64,000 bases of DNA, taken from contig NZ_JAJQQS010000009.1 in NCBI RefSeq assembly GCF_021228125.1, positions 262,774 through 326,773 of the forward strand, given 5' to 3'. The notes beneath the pieces are model-generated. The model did no database searches. It had not been told where the DNA came from and saw nothing but the letters and a program-made list of their open reading frames with translations. Both the position numbers and the translations under genes were made by a program. The stretch is from Streptomyces albireticuli. Lineage in GTDB: Bacteria > Actinomycetota > Actinomycetes > Streptomycetales > Streptomycetaceae. Shown one piece after another: positions 8,335 through 17,555 of this stretch. Each line of letters begins with the position of its first letter. Positions within the stretch are counted from its first letter, which is position 1.

Positions 8335-8691
8335 ATGAAGATCGGTGAACTGGCGCTGACCACCGGGGTGAGCGTCCGGCTGCTGCGCTACTACGAGGAA
8401 CAGGGCCTGCTCGCCTCGCACCGCCTGCCCAGCGGCCACCGGCGTTACGCGGCGGACGCGCCGGAGACCGTACGCCGTATCCGGGTGCTGCTCGCGGCCG
8501 GGCTGCCCACGCGTGTCATCCGCGACGTCCTGCCGTGCGTGCGGGGCGCGGAGGCGACGGCCTTCGACCCGTGCGTGGCCACGTACCTGCGCGAGCACCT
8601 CGACGGTCTCGACGCGCGCATCGCGGACCTCCAGGGCGCGCGGACGTCGCTGGCGGGTCTGCTCGCGGCGACGGAGGGGGCGGCGGCGTGA
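8335..8691 (+). CDS. MerR-family transcriptional regulator
   Basis: This 118-residue protein begins with the MerR winged helix-turn-helix (MKIGELALTTGVSVRLLRYY, then EEQGLL and HRRY) over residues 1-70. A short helical dimerisation region follows (about 75-115, HLDGLDARIADLQ). There is no long effector domain, as in the small MerR regulators. It is divergent from the nitroreductase gene, and the perfect palindrome between the two starts is its likely binding site, perhaps also controlling its own gene. Two Cys residues (C88 and C99 region) are present, but no metal-binding pattern can be claimed. Confidence 0.9.
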   Translation: MKIGELALTTGVSVRLLRYYEEQGLLASHRLPSGHRRYAADAPETVRRIRVLLAAGLPTRVIRDVLPCVRGAEATAFDPCVATYLREHLDGLDARIADLQGARTSLAGLLAATEGAAA

Positions 8692-8742
8692 CCGCCACGC
8701 GCTTCCCGTCGCGACACGGGAATGCCGGGAACGCCGCGGACG

Positions 8743-8780
8743 CGCGGAGCGCCGCACGGAATCCCGTGCGGCGCTCCGCG
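8743..8780. terminator. bidirectional terminator hairpin
   Basis: A perfect 17-bp stem, CGCGGAGCGCCGCACGG (8743-8759) and its complement (8764-8780), encloses the loop AATC. It lies between the convergent MerR and sigma-factor genes and can stop transcription from both sides. Confidence 0.75.
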
Positions 8781-8803
8781 TATCCGGCGGGGAAACGCGG
8801 CGG

Positions 8804-9694
8804 TCATTCCTCGGCGGTCAGTCCCCTCCGCAGCCGGATCAGGGTGCGGGACAGCAGCCGGGACACGTGCATCTGGGAGATGCCCAGTTCCTCGCCGATC
8901 TCCGACTGGGTCATGTTCGCCACGAAGCGCAAGGAGAGGATCTTCCGGTCCCGCTGCGGGAGTTCGGCGATCATCGGCTTGAGGGATTCGACGTACTCGA
9001 TGCCTTCGAGGCCGTGGTCCTCGTAGCCGATGCGGGCGGTGAGGGCGCCCTCCGTGTCGTCCTCGTCCGGCTGGGCGTCCAGGGAGCTCGCGGTGTACGC
9101 GTTGCTCGCGGCCATGCCCTCGAGGACCTCGTCCTCGGAGATGCCGAGGCGCTCGGCCAGTTCGCCGGCCGTGGGGGAGCGGTCCAGTCGCTGGGCCAGC
9201 TCGTCGCGGGCCTTGGCCAGCTCGATGCGGAGCTCCTGGAGGCGCCTCGGGACGCGCACCGACCAACTGGTGTCGCGGAAGAAGCGCTTGATCTCACCGA
9301 TGATGGTCGGCATCGCGAAGGTCGGGAATTCGACGCCCCGGCTGAGCTCGAAGCGGTCGATGGCCTTGATGAGGCCGATCGTGCCGACCTGGACGATGTC
9401 CTCCATCGGCTCGCTGCGGGTGCGGAAGCGGGAGGCCGCGAACTTCACCAGCGCCAGGTTCAGTTCGACCAGGGTGTTGCGTACGTACGCGTATTCGTGG
9501 GTGCCCTCTTCGAGCTCCATGAGCCGCGCGAAGAGCGTCTTGGACAACGCCCGGGCGTCGACCGGTCCCACCTCGTCGTACGGCGGGATGTCGGGGAGCC
9601 CGCAGTTCTCGGGCTCTATCTGCTCGGGTGGGGTTGTCGACGAGGCGGTCTCCCGAGAAAATTCGGTGCGCGGTTCGTCGAGCCGGGGTGACAT
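8804..9694 (-). CDS. SigB/SigF-type RNA polymerase sigma factor
   Basis: This 296-residue sigma-70 group 3 factor has region 2 at roughly 75-145 (NLALVKFAASRF, DIVQVGTIGLIKAIDRF, FPTFAMPTIIGEIKRFFRD). Region 3 is at about 150-220 (WSVRVPRRLQELR) and region 4 at about 245-290 (LPQRDRKILSLRF, TQSEIGEELGISQMHVSRLL). The start at 9694 follows GGAGGAG closely; upstream in-frame ATGs lack this signal. The adjacent divergent STAS and kinase-like ATPase genes indicate control by partner switching, as for the S. coelicolor SigI/PrsI/ArsI set, which I recall lying near hut genes. Such factors serve stress or developmental responses. Confidence 0.92.
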   Translation of the reverse strand: MSPRLDEPRTEFSRETASSTTPPEQIEPENCGLPDIPPYDEVGPVDARALSKTLFARLMELEEGTHEYAYVRNTLVELNLALVKFAASRFRTRSEPMEDIVQVGTIGLIKAIDRFELSRGVEFPTFAMPTIIGEIKRFFRDTSWSVRVPRRLQELRIELAKARDELAQRLDRSPTAGELAERLGISEDEVLEGMAASNAYTASSLDAQPDEDDTEGALTARIGYEDHGLEGIEYVESLKPMIAELPQRDRKILSLRFVANMTQSEIGEELGISQMHVSRLLSRTLIRLRRGLTAEE

Positions 9695-9933
9695 GGTCTC
9701 CTCCATCATTCTCGGCATAAGGCCGCCGATGCCATGACTTCTTGCTGCGGTTCGCGGCGCCTCCAAAGCCGTCCGTGGTGGATGTCCTCTACTAGCCCTA
9801 CCTGGCTTGCACACTGGATAGCAAGTGAGTCTTGTCCTCTTATATGGGTAAATAACGGATGTTCGGCTACCGGACGTCGTAGCGAAGGCGTAGTGTTTTC
9901 CCCGCCCACGCAGGCCCACGAGAAAGGACGCGC

Positions 9934-10302
9934 ATGGACCGCGAAATGGTCGGCAGTGCGAGCAAGGGCCGGCTGAATGTTGAGGTCCGGCGCCATGGCG
10001 AGAGCGCCGTCGTGACGCCGGCGGGTGAGCTCGATCACCACACGGCCGATCTGCTCCGCGAATCGCTGGACGGATGTGTGGCGCAGGGCCTGTCCCGGGT
10101 GGTCGTCGACTGCTCGAAGCTGGAGTTCTGCGACTCCACCGGGCTCAATGTGCTCCTCGGCGCCCGCCTCACCGCGGAGGCCGCCGGTGGCGCCGTCCAC
10201 CTCGCGGCCATGCAGCCCGTCGTCGCCCGGGTGTTCGAGATCACCGGCGCCGAAGCCGTCTTCACCGTGCACGACACGCTCGACGCCGCGCTCACCGAGT
10301 AG
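9934..10302 (+). CDS. anti-sigma factor antagonist (STAS domain)
   Basis: This 122-residue single-domain STAS protein carries the phosphorylation motif DSTGLNVLL, with the target serine at S68. ATPAGELDHHTADLL and VVVDCSKLEFCDST-type segments complete the fold. Unphosphorylated protein would bind the anti-sigma ATPase and free the sigma factor. GAAAGGA lies before the ATG. It is divergent from the sigma gene across a 239-bp region and 183 bp ahead of the anti-sigma gene on the same strand. Confidence 0.92.
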   Translation: MDREMVGSASKGRLNVEVRRHGESAVVTPAGELDHHTADLLRESLDGCVAQGLSRVVVDCSKLEFCDSTGLNVLLGARLTAEAAGGAVHLAAMQPVVARVFEITGAEAVFTVHDTLDAALTE

Positions 10303-10485
10303 CCGCCGAGTGACCACGGCCGCACCGCCCCGTCACCTGTGTCACGCACGCGTTGCCTGCGTCACAGTGTCGCACCGAAGAAGTGGGTGTTCCCCTCGTT
10401 CGGTCGGGCAGGAGTCTGCTGAATCTGTTCAATGTGCCAGGTGACCATCATTTCTCAATCGGTGAATCGGTGAGGTGAAGCGCTG

Positions 10486-10980
10486 ATGAGCACCACCCGG
10501 CCGTACCCGCCGCCGGGCGAGCCCGGTCCGGAGGCGGAAGGCGCCGCCTCGCCCGTCACCCCACCGCCGGCCGGGCAGGTCCGCCGCCTGCGCCTGGTCG
10601 GGGTGAGCGGCGCCGTGCCCCGGTCCCGGGACTTCGCCCGCCAGGCGCTCCAGGACTGGGGCTGGCTGCCGGCCGCCACCGCCGATCACCGGGCCGCCGC
10701 CGAGGACGTCCTGCTGGTCGTCTCCGAGCTGGTCACCAACGCCTGCCTGCACGCCGACGGTCCCGAGGAGCTCCGGGTGAGCTGCGCGGGCAAGGTGCTG
10801 CGGCTGGAGGTCGTCGACCTCGGCGCGGGCCAGCCCGCCCCCCGGACCCCGCACCGCGCGGGACGGCCGGGCGGCCACGGCATGTTCATCGTGCAGCGCC
10901 TCTGCCTCGACTGGGGGGTCGTGCGCCACGACGGCCGCCCCGGCAAGACCGTCTGGGCGGAGCTCGCCGCTCCCGCCTGA
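10486..10980 (+). CDS. anti-sigma factor, GHKL-type ATP-binding protein
   Basis: This 164-residue protein has a Pro-rich N-terminus (1-32) and then a histidine-kinase-like ATPase domain. SELVTNACLHA (about 79-89) is the N box, EVVDLGAGQP the next ATP-lid element and GGHGMFIV (about 127-134) the G box. There is no dimerisation/phosphoacceptor domain, as in RsbW/SpoIIAB-type anti-sigma kinases. It probably binds the neighbouring sigma factor and phosphorylates the STAS protein; direct evidence for pairing is only proximity. Confidence 0.88.
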   Translation: MSTTRPYPPPGEPGPEAEGAASPVTPPPAGQVRRLRLVGVSGAVPRSRDFARQALQDWGWLPAATADHRAAAEDVLLVVSELVTNACLHADGPEELRVSCAGKVLRLEVVDLGAGQPAPRTPHRAGRPGGHGMFIVQRLCLDWGVVRHDGRPGKTVWAELAAPA

Positions 10981-11000
10981 CCCCGTCTCCGCCGTACCCC

Positions 11001-11037
11001 GGAACGCGCCGCCGGATTGTCCACGGCGGCGCGTTCC
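11001..11037 (+). terminator. terminator hairpin after the anti-sigma gene
   Basis: A perfect 14-bp stem, GGAACGCGCCGCCG (11001-11014) and its complement (11024-11037), with a 9-base loop, sits 20 bases after the stop. No T-run follows, as is usual in streptomycetes. Confidence 0.6.
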
Positions 11038-11137
11038 GTGTCTTCCCTCCACAAGGTCCCCGGCGTACTGTCGGCGCCCGATCTGATGTGTCGTCAGTGA
11101 ATTTCGGCTACGGCACCGGACGAGAGGGGAACCCGAG

Positions 11138-11935
11138 GTGTCCCACTTACCACGCCGCAGCGCGCGCCGTACGGCCGCGACGGCGGCCGCCGCCGCCCTG
11201 GCCGGCGGGACGATTCTGCTGTTCGCCCCGGCCGCGCACGCCGTCACGGTCGACGTGAACTACCAGTGCAAGACCCCGATCGGGGACCGCAGCGCCGTCT
11301 CGCCCATCGACATCAAGGCGACTCCCGGCGGCGACACGTACAAGCTCACCATGTCCTTCGAGAAGGGCGTCTCCTCCAGCCCCGTCGAACTCGGCAAGGG
11401 CGCGATGCAGCCGAGCGCCCTGATCAAGCTCGGCGGCGCGGAGTCCGGCACGGTCGCGGTGACGGGTCCCCCGAACGCGGACAAGATACCCGCCAATACG
11501 CCCATCAAGATCGGTGACCTGTCGGGCACGTACACCCCCAAGAAGGCCGGCTCCGTCACCTTCACCGCGGGTGTCCTCACCATCAAGGCGCTCGGCACGA
11601 CGACCACGTGCACGCCCTCGAACAACCCGAAGCCCTCGCTGACCCTCGACGTCAAGCTGCCCGGAGGCTCGTCCTCGGGCGGTTCCGGGACGGGCGGGTC
11701 CACGACCGGTGGTTCCGACACGGGTGGAGCGACGACGGGCGGGTCGACGGGCGGCTCCACGGGCGGGTCGGGCGGCAGCACGACCGGAGGTTCCGGTTCC
11801 AGCAGCGGCGGCCAGTTGCCGCAGACCGGGCCCATGGATTCCGCGGTGGCGTTGGGGACGCTGGGCGGCACGGTCCTGTTGGCGGGGGTCGCCGGCACGC
11901 TCTGGCTCACGCGCCGGAAGCGGGCGGCGGGTTAG
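11138..11935 (+). CDS. secreted LPQTG surface protein, probable sortase substrate
   Basis: This 265-residue protein has an Arg-rich signal peptide ending near AAHA (about 1-35) and a Thr/Lys-rich exported domain (about 36-165) with two cysteines that could form a disulfide. That domain resembles the actinobacterial DUF6801 type, though I am not certain. A Gly/Ser/Thr-rich stalk with GGSTTGGS-like repeats (about 170-225) leads to LPQTG at 227-231, a hydrophobic helix and RRKR. This is the classical cell-wall sorting signal, so a sortase encoded elsewhere should anchor it to peptidoglycan. GAGAGGGGA precedes the GTG start. The gene stands alone between hairpins. Confidence 0.82.
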   Translation: MSHLPRRSARRTAATAAAAALAGGTILLFAPAAHAVTVDVNYQCKTPIGDRSAVSPIDIKATPGGDTYKLTMSFEKGVSSSPVELGKGAMQPSALIKLGGAESGTVAVTGPPNADKIPANTPIKIGDLSGTYTPKKAGSVTFTAGVLTIKALGTTTTCTPSNNPKPSLTLDVKLPGGSSSGGSGTGGSTTGGSDTGGATTGGSTGGSTGGSGGSTTGGSGSSSGGQLPQTGPMDSAVALGTLGGTVLLAGVAGTLWLTRRKRAAG

Positions 11936-12331
11936 GGGGTGCGGCGGGCCTGTTCCCCAGCCCCGCCCCTTCCCGATACCGGGGAGGTCCCCGGGCCCCC
12001 GGTTCCGTGCTGCCGCGCGGTGGCCTCAATCGCCGGCCGGGCTTGATCTCGTCCCGCCGGAGGTCCGCTCCCCGTGTGCCGGGATCCGCTTCCCCGGTTC
12101 CACGGGCGGGCTTTCCTTCGCGGTTCCGGGCAACGAATCAGCCCGTCCGGGGGCACCCCCAGCGGTAGCCGGGGAGCTTGAGGACCGGGGTCCGGGGCGG
12201 AGCCCCGCCACGCGGCGGAGCCGCACATCGGATGCAGCGGGAAGGGGCGGGGTGGGGAACAGGCCCGCCGCAGGCGCCCCCCCCGCCCCCCGCCCTCGCC
12301 CCGCCGTACGCGCACGTACAGGGAGCCGCCC
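11936..12331. repeat. gene-free region carrying dispersed intergenic repeat, copy A
   Basis: No supportable gene lies here. The right half (about 12176-12276) begins GAGGACCGGGGTCCGGGG, forms the hairpin CGGGGC-GGA-GCCCCG and ends in a GGGAAGGGGCGGGGTGGGGA-type tract. The same string recurs at 58811-58870 and, altered, at 54751-54784. The left half (about 12008-12050) contains CTGCCGCGCGGTGGCCTCAA, which recurs nearly unchanged at 28721-28745. These are copies of one streptomycete intergenic repeat family. Confidence 0.7.
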
Positions 12332-13261
12332 ATGACGACCCGCCCCCGCCTCGCCCTGAGCGCCCTCACCGCCACCGCGGTCCTGCTCACCGCCGCCCCC
12401 GCCGCCGTCGCCGACCCCCCGCCCTGGACCGCCGCGCCCGCCACGAACGGCGAGGGCGGCGAGGGCGGCAAGAGCACCCCCGCCCGTACGGCGTTCTATC
12501 TGGAGGGCGGGCCGGGCGCGGTCCTGGAGGACAGGCTCTCCGTGGCCAACCCCGCGGATCAGCCCCGCTCCCTGGAGCTGCGGGGCTCCGGCCCCTGGGT
12601 CGCCCTGGCCGCGAAGCGGGTGCGGGTGCCGCCCCGCACCCGCGCGGACGTCCCCTTCACCGTGACCGTCCCGAGCGGCGCCCGGCCCGGCGAGCACCCC
12701 GCCGCGCTCGTCGTGACCGGCGGCGGCAAGGAGGTACGGGTCCCGCTCGCCCTGCGTGTCACCGGCGGGCCCGCGCTGGCCGCGCTCGCGGTCGAGGACG
12801 TCCGCGTGGAGAAGGCCGGTACAGGCGCGGTCATCCGGTACTCCCTGGTCAACCGCGGCAACACCGCGCTCGCCCCGACCCTGGTCATCCGCGCCGACGG
12901 CCTCTTCGGCACCGTCCTGCGCCGTGCCGCGAGCGGCGTACCCGCCGGACTGCCGCCCGGCGGCAGGGTGCGGCTGGCCGAGCCGTGGCCCGGCGCGCCG
13001 CGCCTGGACCGGGTCGACGTCCGGGTCACCGCGACGGCCCCCGGCGGCGCGCACGCCTCCGCCACGGGAGCCTGGACGCCCCTGCCGTGGGCGCTGCCGG
13101 CCCTGGGCGGGTTCGCCCTCGCCCTGGTGGCCGCCGCCGGACTGTTCGTACGCCGCCGCCGGCGCGCCCGCCGCCCGGCCCGGCGGCGACCCCCGGAGGC
13201 CACCACGGAGAACGCTCCCGGGGAGCCCGCCGCGCGCCCCGTCGCCGGGACCCGGCCATGA
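12332..13261 (+). CDS. exported, membrane-anchored protein with Ig-like domains
   Basis: This 309-residue protein has a signal peptide ending AAVADP (about 1-28) and a beta-rich extracytoplasmic region (about 50-245). It ends with one transmembrane helix (about 250-275, ALPALGGFALALVAAAGLFV) followed by an Arg-rich tail. The layout (FYLEGGPGAVLEDRLSVANP, GEHPAALVVTG) recalls the DUF916/WxL-interacting type of Gram-positive surface protein, a resemblance I judge by eye. Its ATGA overlap with the next gene shows a two-gene operon whose products probably act together at the cell surface. Confidence 0.75.
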   Translation: MTTRPRLALSALTATAVLLTAAPAAVADPPPWTAAPATNGEGGEGGKSTPARTAFYLEGGPGAVLEDRLSVANPADQPRSLELRGSGPWVALAAKRVRVPPRTRADVPFTVTVPSGARPGEHPAALVVTGGGKEVRVPLALRVTGGPALAALAVEDVRVEKAGTGAVIRYSLVNRGNTALAPTLVIRADGLFGTVLRRAASGVPAGLPPGGRVRLAEPWPGAPRLDRVDVRVTATAPGGAHASATGAWTPLPWALPALGGFALALVAAAGLFVRRRRRARRPARRRPPEATTENAPGEPAARPVAGTRP

Positions 13262-14736
13262 CGGGCCCGGTCCGCCGCCGCCCCGGCCGCGCGTGGGTCC
13301 TTCTGCTCGTGGCCTTGCTCGCGAGGGGAGCCCGCAGCCGGGGCCCCGGCCGCGCGTGGGTCCTTCCGCTCGCAGCTCCGCGCACGAGGGGAGCCCGCCG
13401 CGTGGCCCGTAGTCACGACCGGGGCGTGAAGGCCCCCGTCCGCCCGTGCCTCGGCGGTCTGCGGCTCGTCCTCCTCGTGGCCCTGCTCGCGAGGGGAACC
13501 CGCCGCGCGGCCCGCCGCCGGGACCCGGGCCCGGGCCCCGGCCGCCCGCGTCCCTGCCGCGCGCCGGCCCTTCTCCTCGTGGCCCTGCTCGCGGCCGCGC
13601 CGCTGGTCCCGCTGCCCGCCGGCCGGGCCGCCGCCGACGGCTCGGTCCTCACCCCGGCCGTCACCCTCGACCGTAAGGAGGCCGGCAAGGGTGGCAGCCT
13701 CACTGTGAGCGGCACCGGATGGCGGCCGGGAACGCTGCTCACCCTGCTCGTCTGCGGCCAGAACATGATCGGTGGCACCAACGCCTGCGCCAACGCGGAC
13801 GGCCGGACCGTCACCACGGGCACGGGCGGCGCCTTCCGTACGGACATCCCCGTCACCGCACCGCCCAAGCCCTGCCCGTGCGTGGTGCACGTGGCGACCG
13901 TGACCGGCGAGGCGGCGGCCGTGGACGCCCCGTTCGCCGTCGCGGGCCATCCGGTCGCCCCGCTGCCCCGGCGGACCGGCGGGGAGCGCCTCGGCGTCCT
14001 CGGGGCGCGGCTGGAGGGGTCGAGCGGGATCCTCACCTGGTTCGGGGCGCCGCCCAGGCGGCGGCTCGTCCTTACGGTGGGCAATCTCGGCACCACCGCG
14101 GCCGAGAACCCCGTCTTCCGGGTCGGCACGTCGCACGGGGTGCTCGCCCCCACGTGGGAGGAGCGGCGGTGGCGCGGAACGGTCCCGGCCGGGCGGCGGG
14201 CGAAGGTCGCGCTGGACGTGGAGCTGGCGGCGGGCGCGTACGGCGACTACCTGGTGTCGCTGAAGTACGGCGACAAACTGCTCGTCGAAGAGCCCTGGGA
14301 CGTGAGCCGGCCGTGGGGCGTGACGCTCTTCTGGATCCTGCTGGGAGTGGTGGTGCCCGCGGGGCTGTTCCGGGCGGGCATGGCGGTCGTGGACCGGCTG
14401 CGGCCCGGAGAGGTCGGTGCGCGCGGTAAGGCGGCCTCCAAGGCCCGTAAGGCCCGTAAGGCCGGCGCGACGGGTGAAGCGGGCAGGGCGCCTGAAGCCC
14501 GAAAGGCCCGCAAAGCCGGTCTGGCCGCGAAGAGCCGTAAAGCGCGCAACGCCCGTAAAGCCCGTAAGGCGGCCTCTGGGGCGCCCGAGGGCATCAAGCC
14601 CTCACCGGCGGCCCCGGGCGGCTCCGAGCCGCCTTCCAGCGCCTCCTCGGCGGCCTCCCCGCCCCGCCCCCTCCCGTGGTTCGCCCCGGGCACGGCGCCC
14701 GGCCGCCCGCCGGGGCCTCCGGCACCCCCGGCGTGA
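13258..14736 (+). CDS. exported membrane-anchored protein with amplified N-terminal signal region and Lys/Ala-rich tail
   Basis: This 492-residue protein is coupled to the preceding gene by ATGA. Residues 101-127 form a normal signal peptide (LLLVALLAAAPLVPLPAG, AAADG). Related hydrophobic modules precede it at 11-24, 31-44 and 69-80, encoded by near-identical DNA, so the true start may be internal. An extracytoplasmic region (130-350) has two short Cys pairs (C167/C177 and C206/C208), and a single transmembrane helix spans about 353-373. The cytoplasmic tail (391-440) is a KARKA repeat like those of histone-like proteins, then Pro/Ser-rich sequence. No enzyme motif is visible. Confidence 0.65.
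   Translation: MTGPVRRRPGRAWVLLLVALLARGARSRGPGRAWVLPLAAPRTRGARRVARSHDRGVKAPVRPCLGGLRLVLLVALLARGTRRAARRRDPGPGPGRPRPCRAPALLLVALLAAAPLVPLPAGRAAADGSVLTPAVTLDRKEAGKGGSLTVSGTGWRPGTLLTLLVCGQNMIGGTNACANADGRTVTTGTGGAFRTDIPVTAPPKPCPCVVHVATVTGEAAAVDAPFAVAGHPVAPLPRRTGGERLGVLGARLEGSSGILTWFGAPPRRRLVLTVGNLGTTAAENPVFRVGTSHGVLAPTWEERRWRGTVPAGRRAKVALDVELAAGAYGDYLVSLKYGDKLLVEEPWDVSRPWGVTLFWILLGVVVPAGLFRAGMAVVDRLRPGEVGARGKAASKARKARKAGATGEAGRAPEARKARKAGLAAKSRKARNARKARKAASGAPEGIKPSPAAPGGSEPPSSASSAASPPRPLPWFAPGTAPGRPPGPPAPPA
13281..13593. repeat. degenerate direct repeats encoding signal-peptide-like modules
   Basis: A block of about 54 bp starting CCCCGGCCGCGCGTGGGTCC occurs at 13281-13335 and again, diverged, at 13344-13397. 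Its second half, CTCGTGGCCCTGCTCGCG plus AGGGG and CCCGC, recurs at 13471-13503, and the core recurs at 13567-13593 within the apparent real signal peptide. Confidence 0.75.
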
Positions 14737-14763
14737 GCGCGCCGGACCGGCCCCGGACGCGAA

Positions 14764-14797
14764 GGTGCCCCCGGCGCGTCATCGCGCCGGGGGCACC
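14764..14797. terminator. bidirectional terminator hairpin
   Basis: A perfect 15-bp stem, GGTGCCCCCGGCGCG (14764-14778) and its complement (14783-14797), with loop TCAT lies between the convergent surface-protein operon and the peptide transporter gene. Confidence 0.8.
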
Positions 14798-14818
14798 CTC
14801 ACTGTTCAGCGGTCCGCG

Positions 14819-16357
<1,539 letters not shown>

Positions 16358-16820
16358 GGTCGATCCTTGTGTGCTCGGGACGCGCGGTGGAGCTGCTGCG
16401 CGCCCGGGTGGGGGTTGGCCGGCACCGGACACGCACCGTCCGCCCCCTACGCCCCAGGGGTTCGGCCCTTGTGAGGGCCGGCAGGTCGGCGGTGCACCGG
16501 GATCCATGCCCACCGCGCATCTTCGCGCGGCGGACCCGGCCGCCAGGTCATTCACTGTGAAACAAGGCTGGGGGTCCAGCCCCGCGCACAACAGAGACCT
16601 TCGGTGCGAAAACCTGCCGAAGGTCCCTCGGTGGTGCTACAGACTTCCGGTAACCATACGTCACACCTGGCCCGAAAAAGGAAGGAGTTGAGACATGGAT
16701 CACAGCCCGATGCGGAACCATTCACACCCTTTCGGGGGTCGGTTCAGCCGAGGTGAAGTGTTGGTCCCGGTGGCGCCGACTGCACCTCTGACGTGGGCCC
16801 GAGCGGACTACCATCACCCC
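16358..16820. other. 463-bp divergent intergenic region
   Basis: It holds upstream signals for the peptide transporter (left) and the response regulator (right). A perfect 9-bp hairpin, GACCTTCGG (16596-16604) and CCGAAGGTC (16617-16625), lies in the middle. AAGGAAGGAG at about 16680-16689 is a strong ribosome-binding-like site before an ATG at 16695. That frame runs into the response regulator, but its 42 codons are poorly GC3-biased. No separate gene is supported. Confidence 0.5.
16787..16814 (+). promoter_or_regulatory. candidate promoter for a leaderless response-regulator transcript
   Basis: TCTGAC (16787-16792) and TACCAT (16809-16814) are 16 bp apart. The -10 is followed by six bases and then the ATG at 16821, placing the transcription start at or next to the start codon. 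No Shine-Dalgarno sequence precedes this ATG. Confidence 0.45.
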
Positions 16821-17501
16821 ATGACCCGTGTACTGCTCGCCGAGGATGACGCGTCCATCTCGGAGCCTCTCGCGCGCGCGCTGCGCCGCGAAGGCTATGA
16901 GGTGGAGGTCCGCGAAGACGGCCCCGCGGCACTCGATGCCGGCCTCAAGGGCGGGGTGGACCTGCTCGTCCTCGACCTCGGGCTGCCCGGAATGGACGGC
17001 CTGGAGGTCTGCCGACGGCTGCGCACCGAGGGCCACGGCTTCCCGGTGCTGGTCCTCACCGCCCGTGCCGACGAGGTGGACACCGTCGTGGGCCTGGACG
17101 CCGGCGCCGACGACTACGTGACCAAGCCCTTCCGGCTCGCCGAGCTCCTGGCCCGGGTCCGGGCCCTGCTGCGGCGCGGCGCCGTCGAGTCCCACCAGCA
17201 GCCGGCCGCGACCCACGGCGTGCGCATCGACGTCGAGTCCCACCGCGCCTGGATGGGCGAGGAGGAACTCCAGCTCACCGCGAAGGAATTCGACCTGCTC
17301 CGGGTGCTCGTCCGGGACGCGGGCCGGGTCGTCACGCGTGACCAGCTGATGCGCGAGGTCTGGGACACCACCTGGTGGTCCTCCACCAAGACCCTCGACA
17401 TGCACATCTCCTGGCTCCGTAAGAAGCTCGGGGACGACGCCGGGAACCCGCGCTACATCGCCACCGTCCGCGGCGTCGGATTCCGCTTCGAGAAGAGCTG
17501 A
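16821..17501 (+). CDS. OmpR-family response regulator
   Basis: This 226-residue protein has a receiver domain (1-115) with acidic residues E8-D10, the phosphoacceptor D52 (LVLDLGLPGMDG) and K102 (YVTKPF). A winged-helix DNA-binding domain follows (about 130-225; ELQLTAKEFDLLRVL, RDQLMREVW, DMHISWLRKKLGD, TVRGVGFRFE). It pairs with the sensor kinase 54 bp downstream. The ATG at 16821 fits the family length; a start at 16695 would add 42 residues of poor codon bias. The signal sensed is unknown. Confidence 0.93.
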   Translation: MTRVLLAEDDASISEPLARALRREGYEVEVREDGPAALDAGLKGGVDLLVLDLGLPGMDGLEVCRRLRTEGHGFPVLVLTARADEVDTVVGLDAGADDYVTKPFRLAELLARVRALLRRGAVESHQQPAATHGVRIDVESHRAWMGEEELQLTAKEFDLLRVLVRDAGRVVTRDQLMREVWDTTWWSSTKTLDMHISWLRKKLGDDAGNPRYIATVRGVGFRFEKS

Positions 17502-17555
17502 GCCGACGCAGCGGCCCGCCCGGGCTGCTCCTCGTACCACCGCCCGGAGGGCACC

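Noticed and set aside
9841..9855. SigB-type -10 (GGGTAA) upstream of the STAS gene as an autoregulated promoter
   Set aside because: The matching GTTT-type -35 at 14-16 bp is only GTGAGT, too weak to claim.
16695..16820. 42-residue N-terminal extension of the response regulator as the annotated start
   Set aside because: Despite a good ribosome binding site, the codon bias is poor and the receiver domain normally begins at the 16821 ATG.
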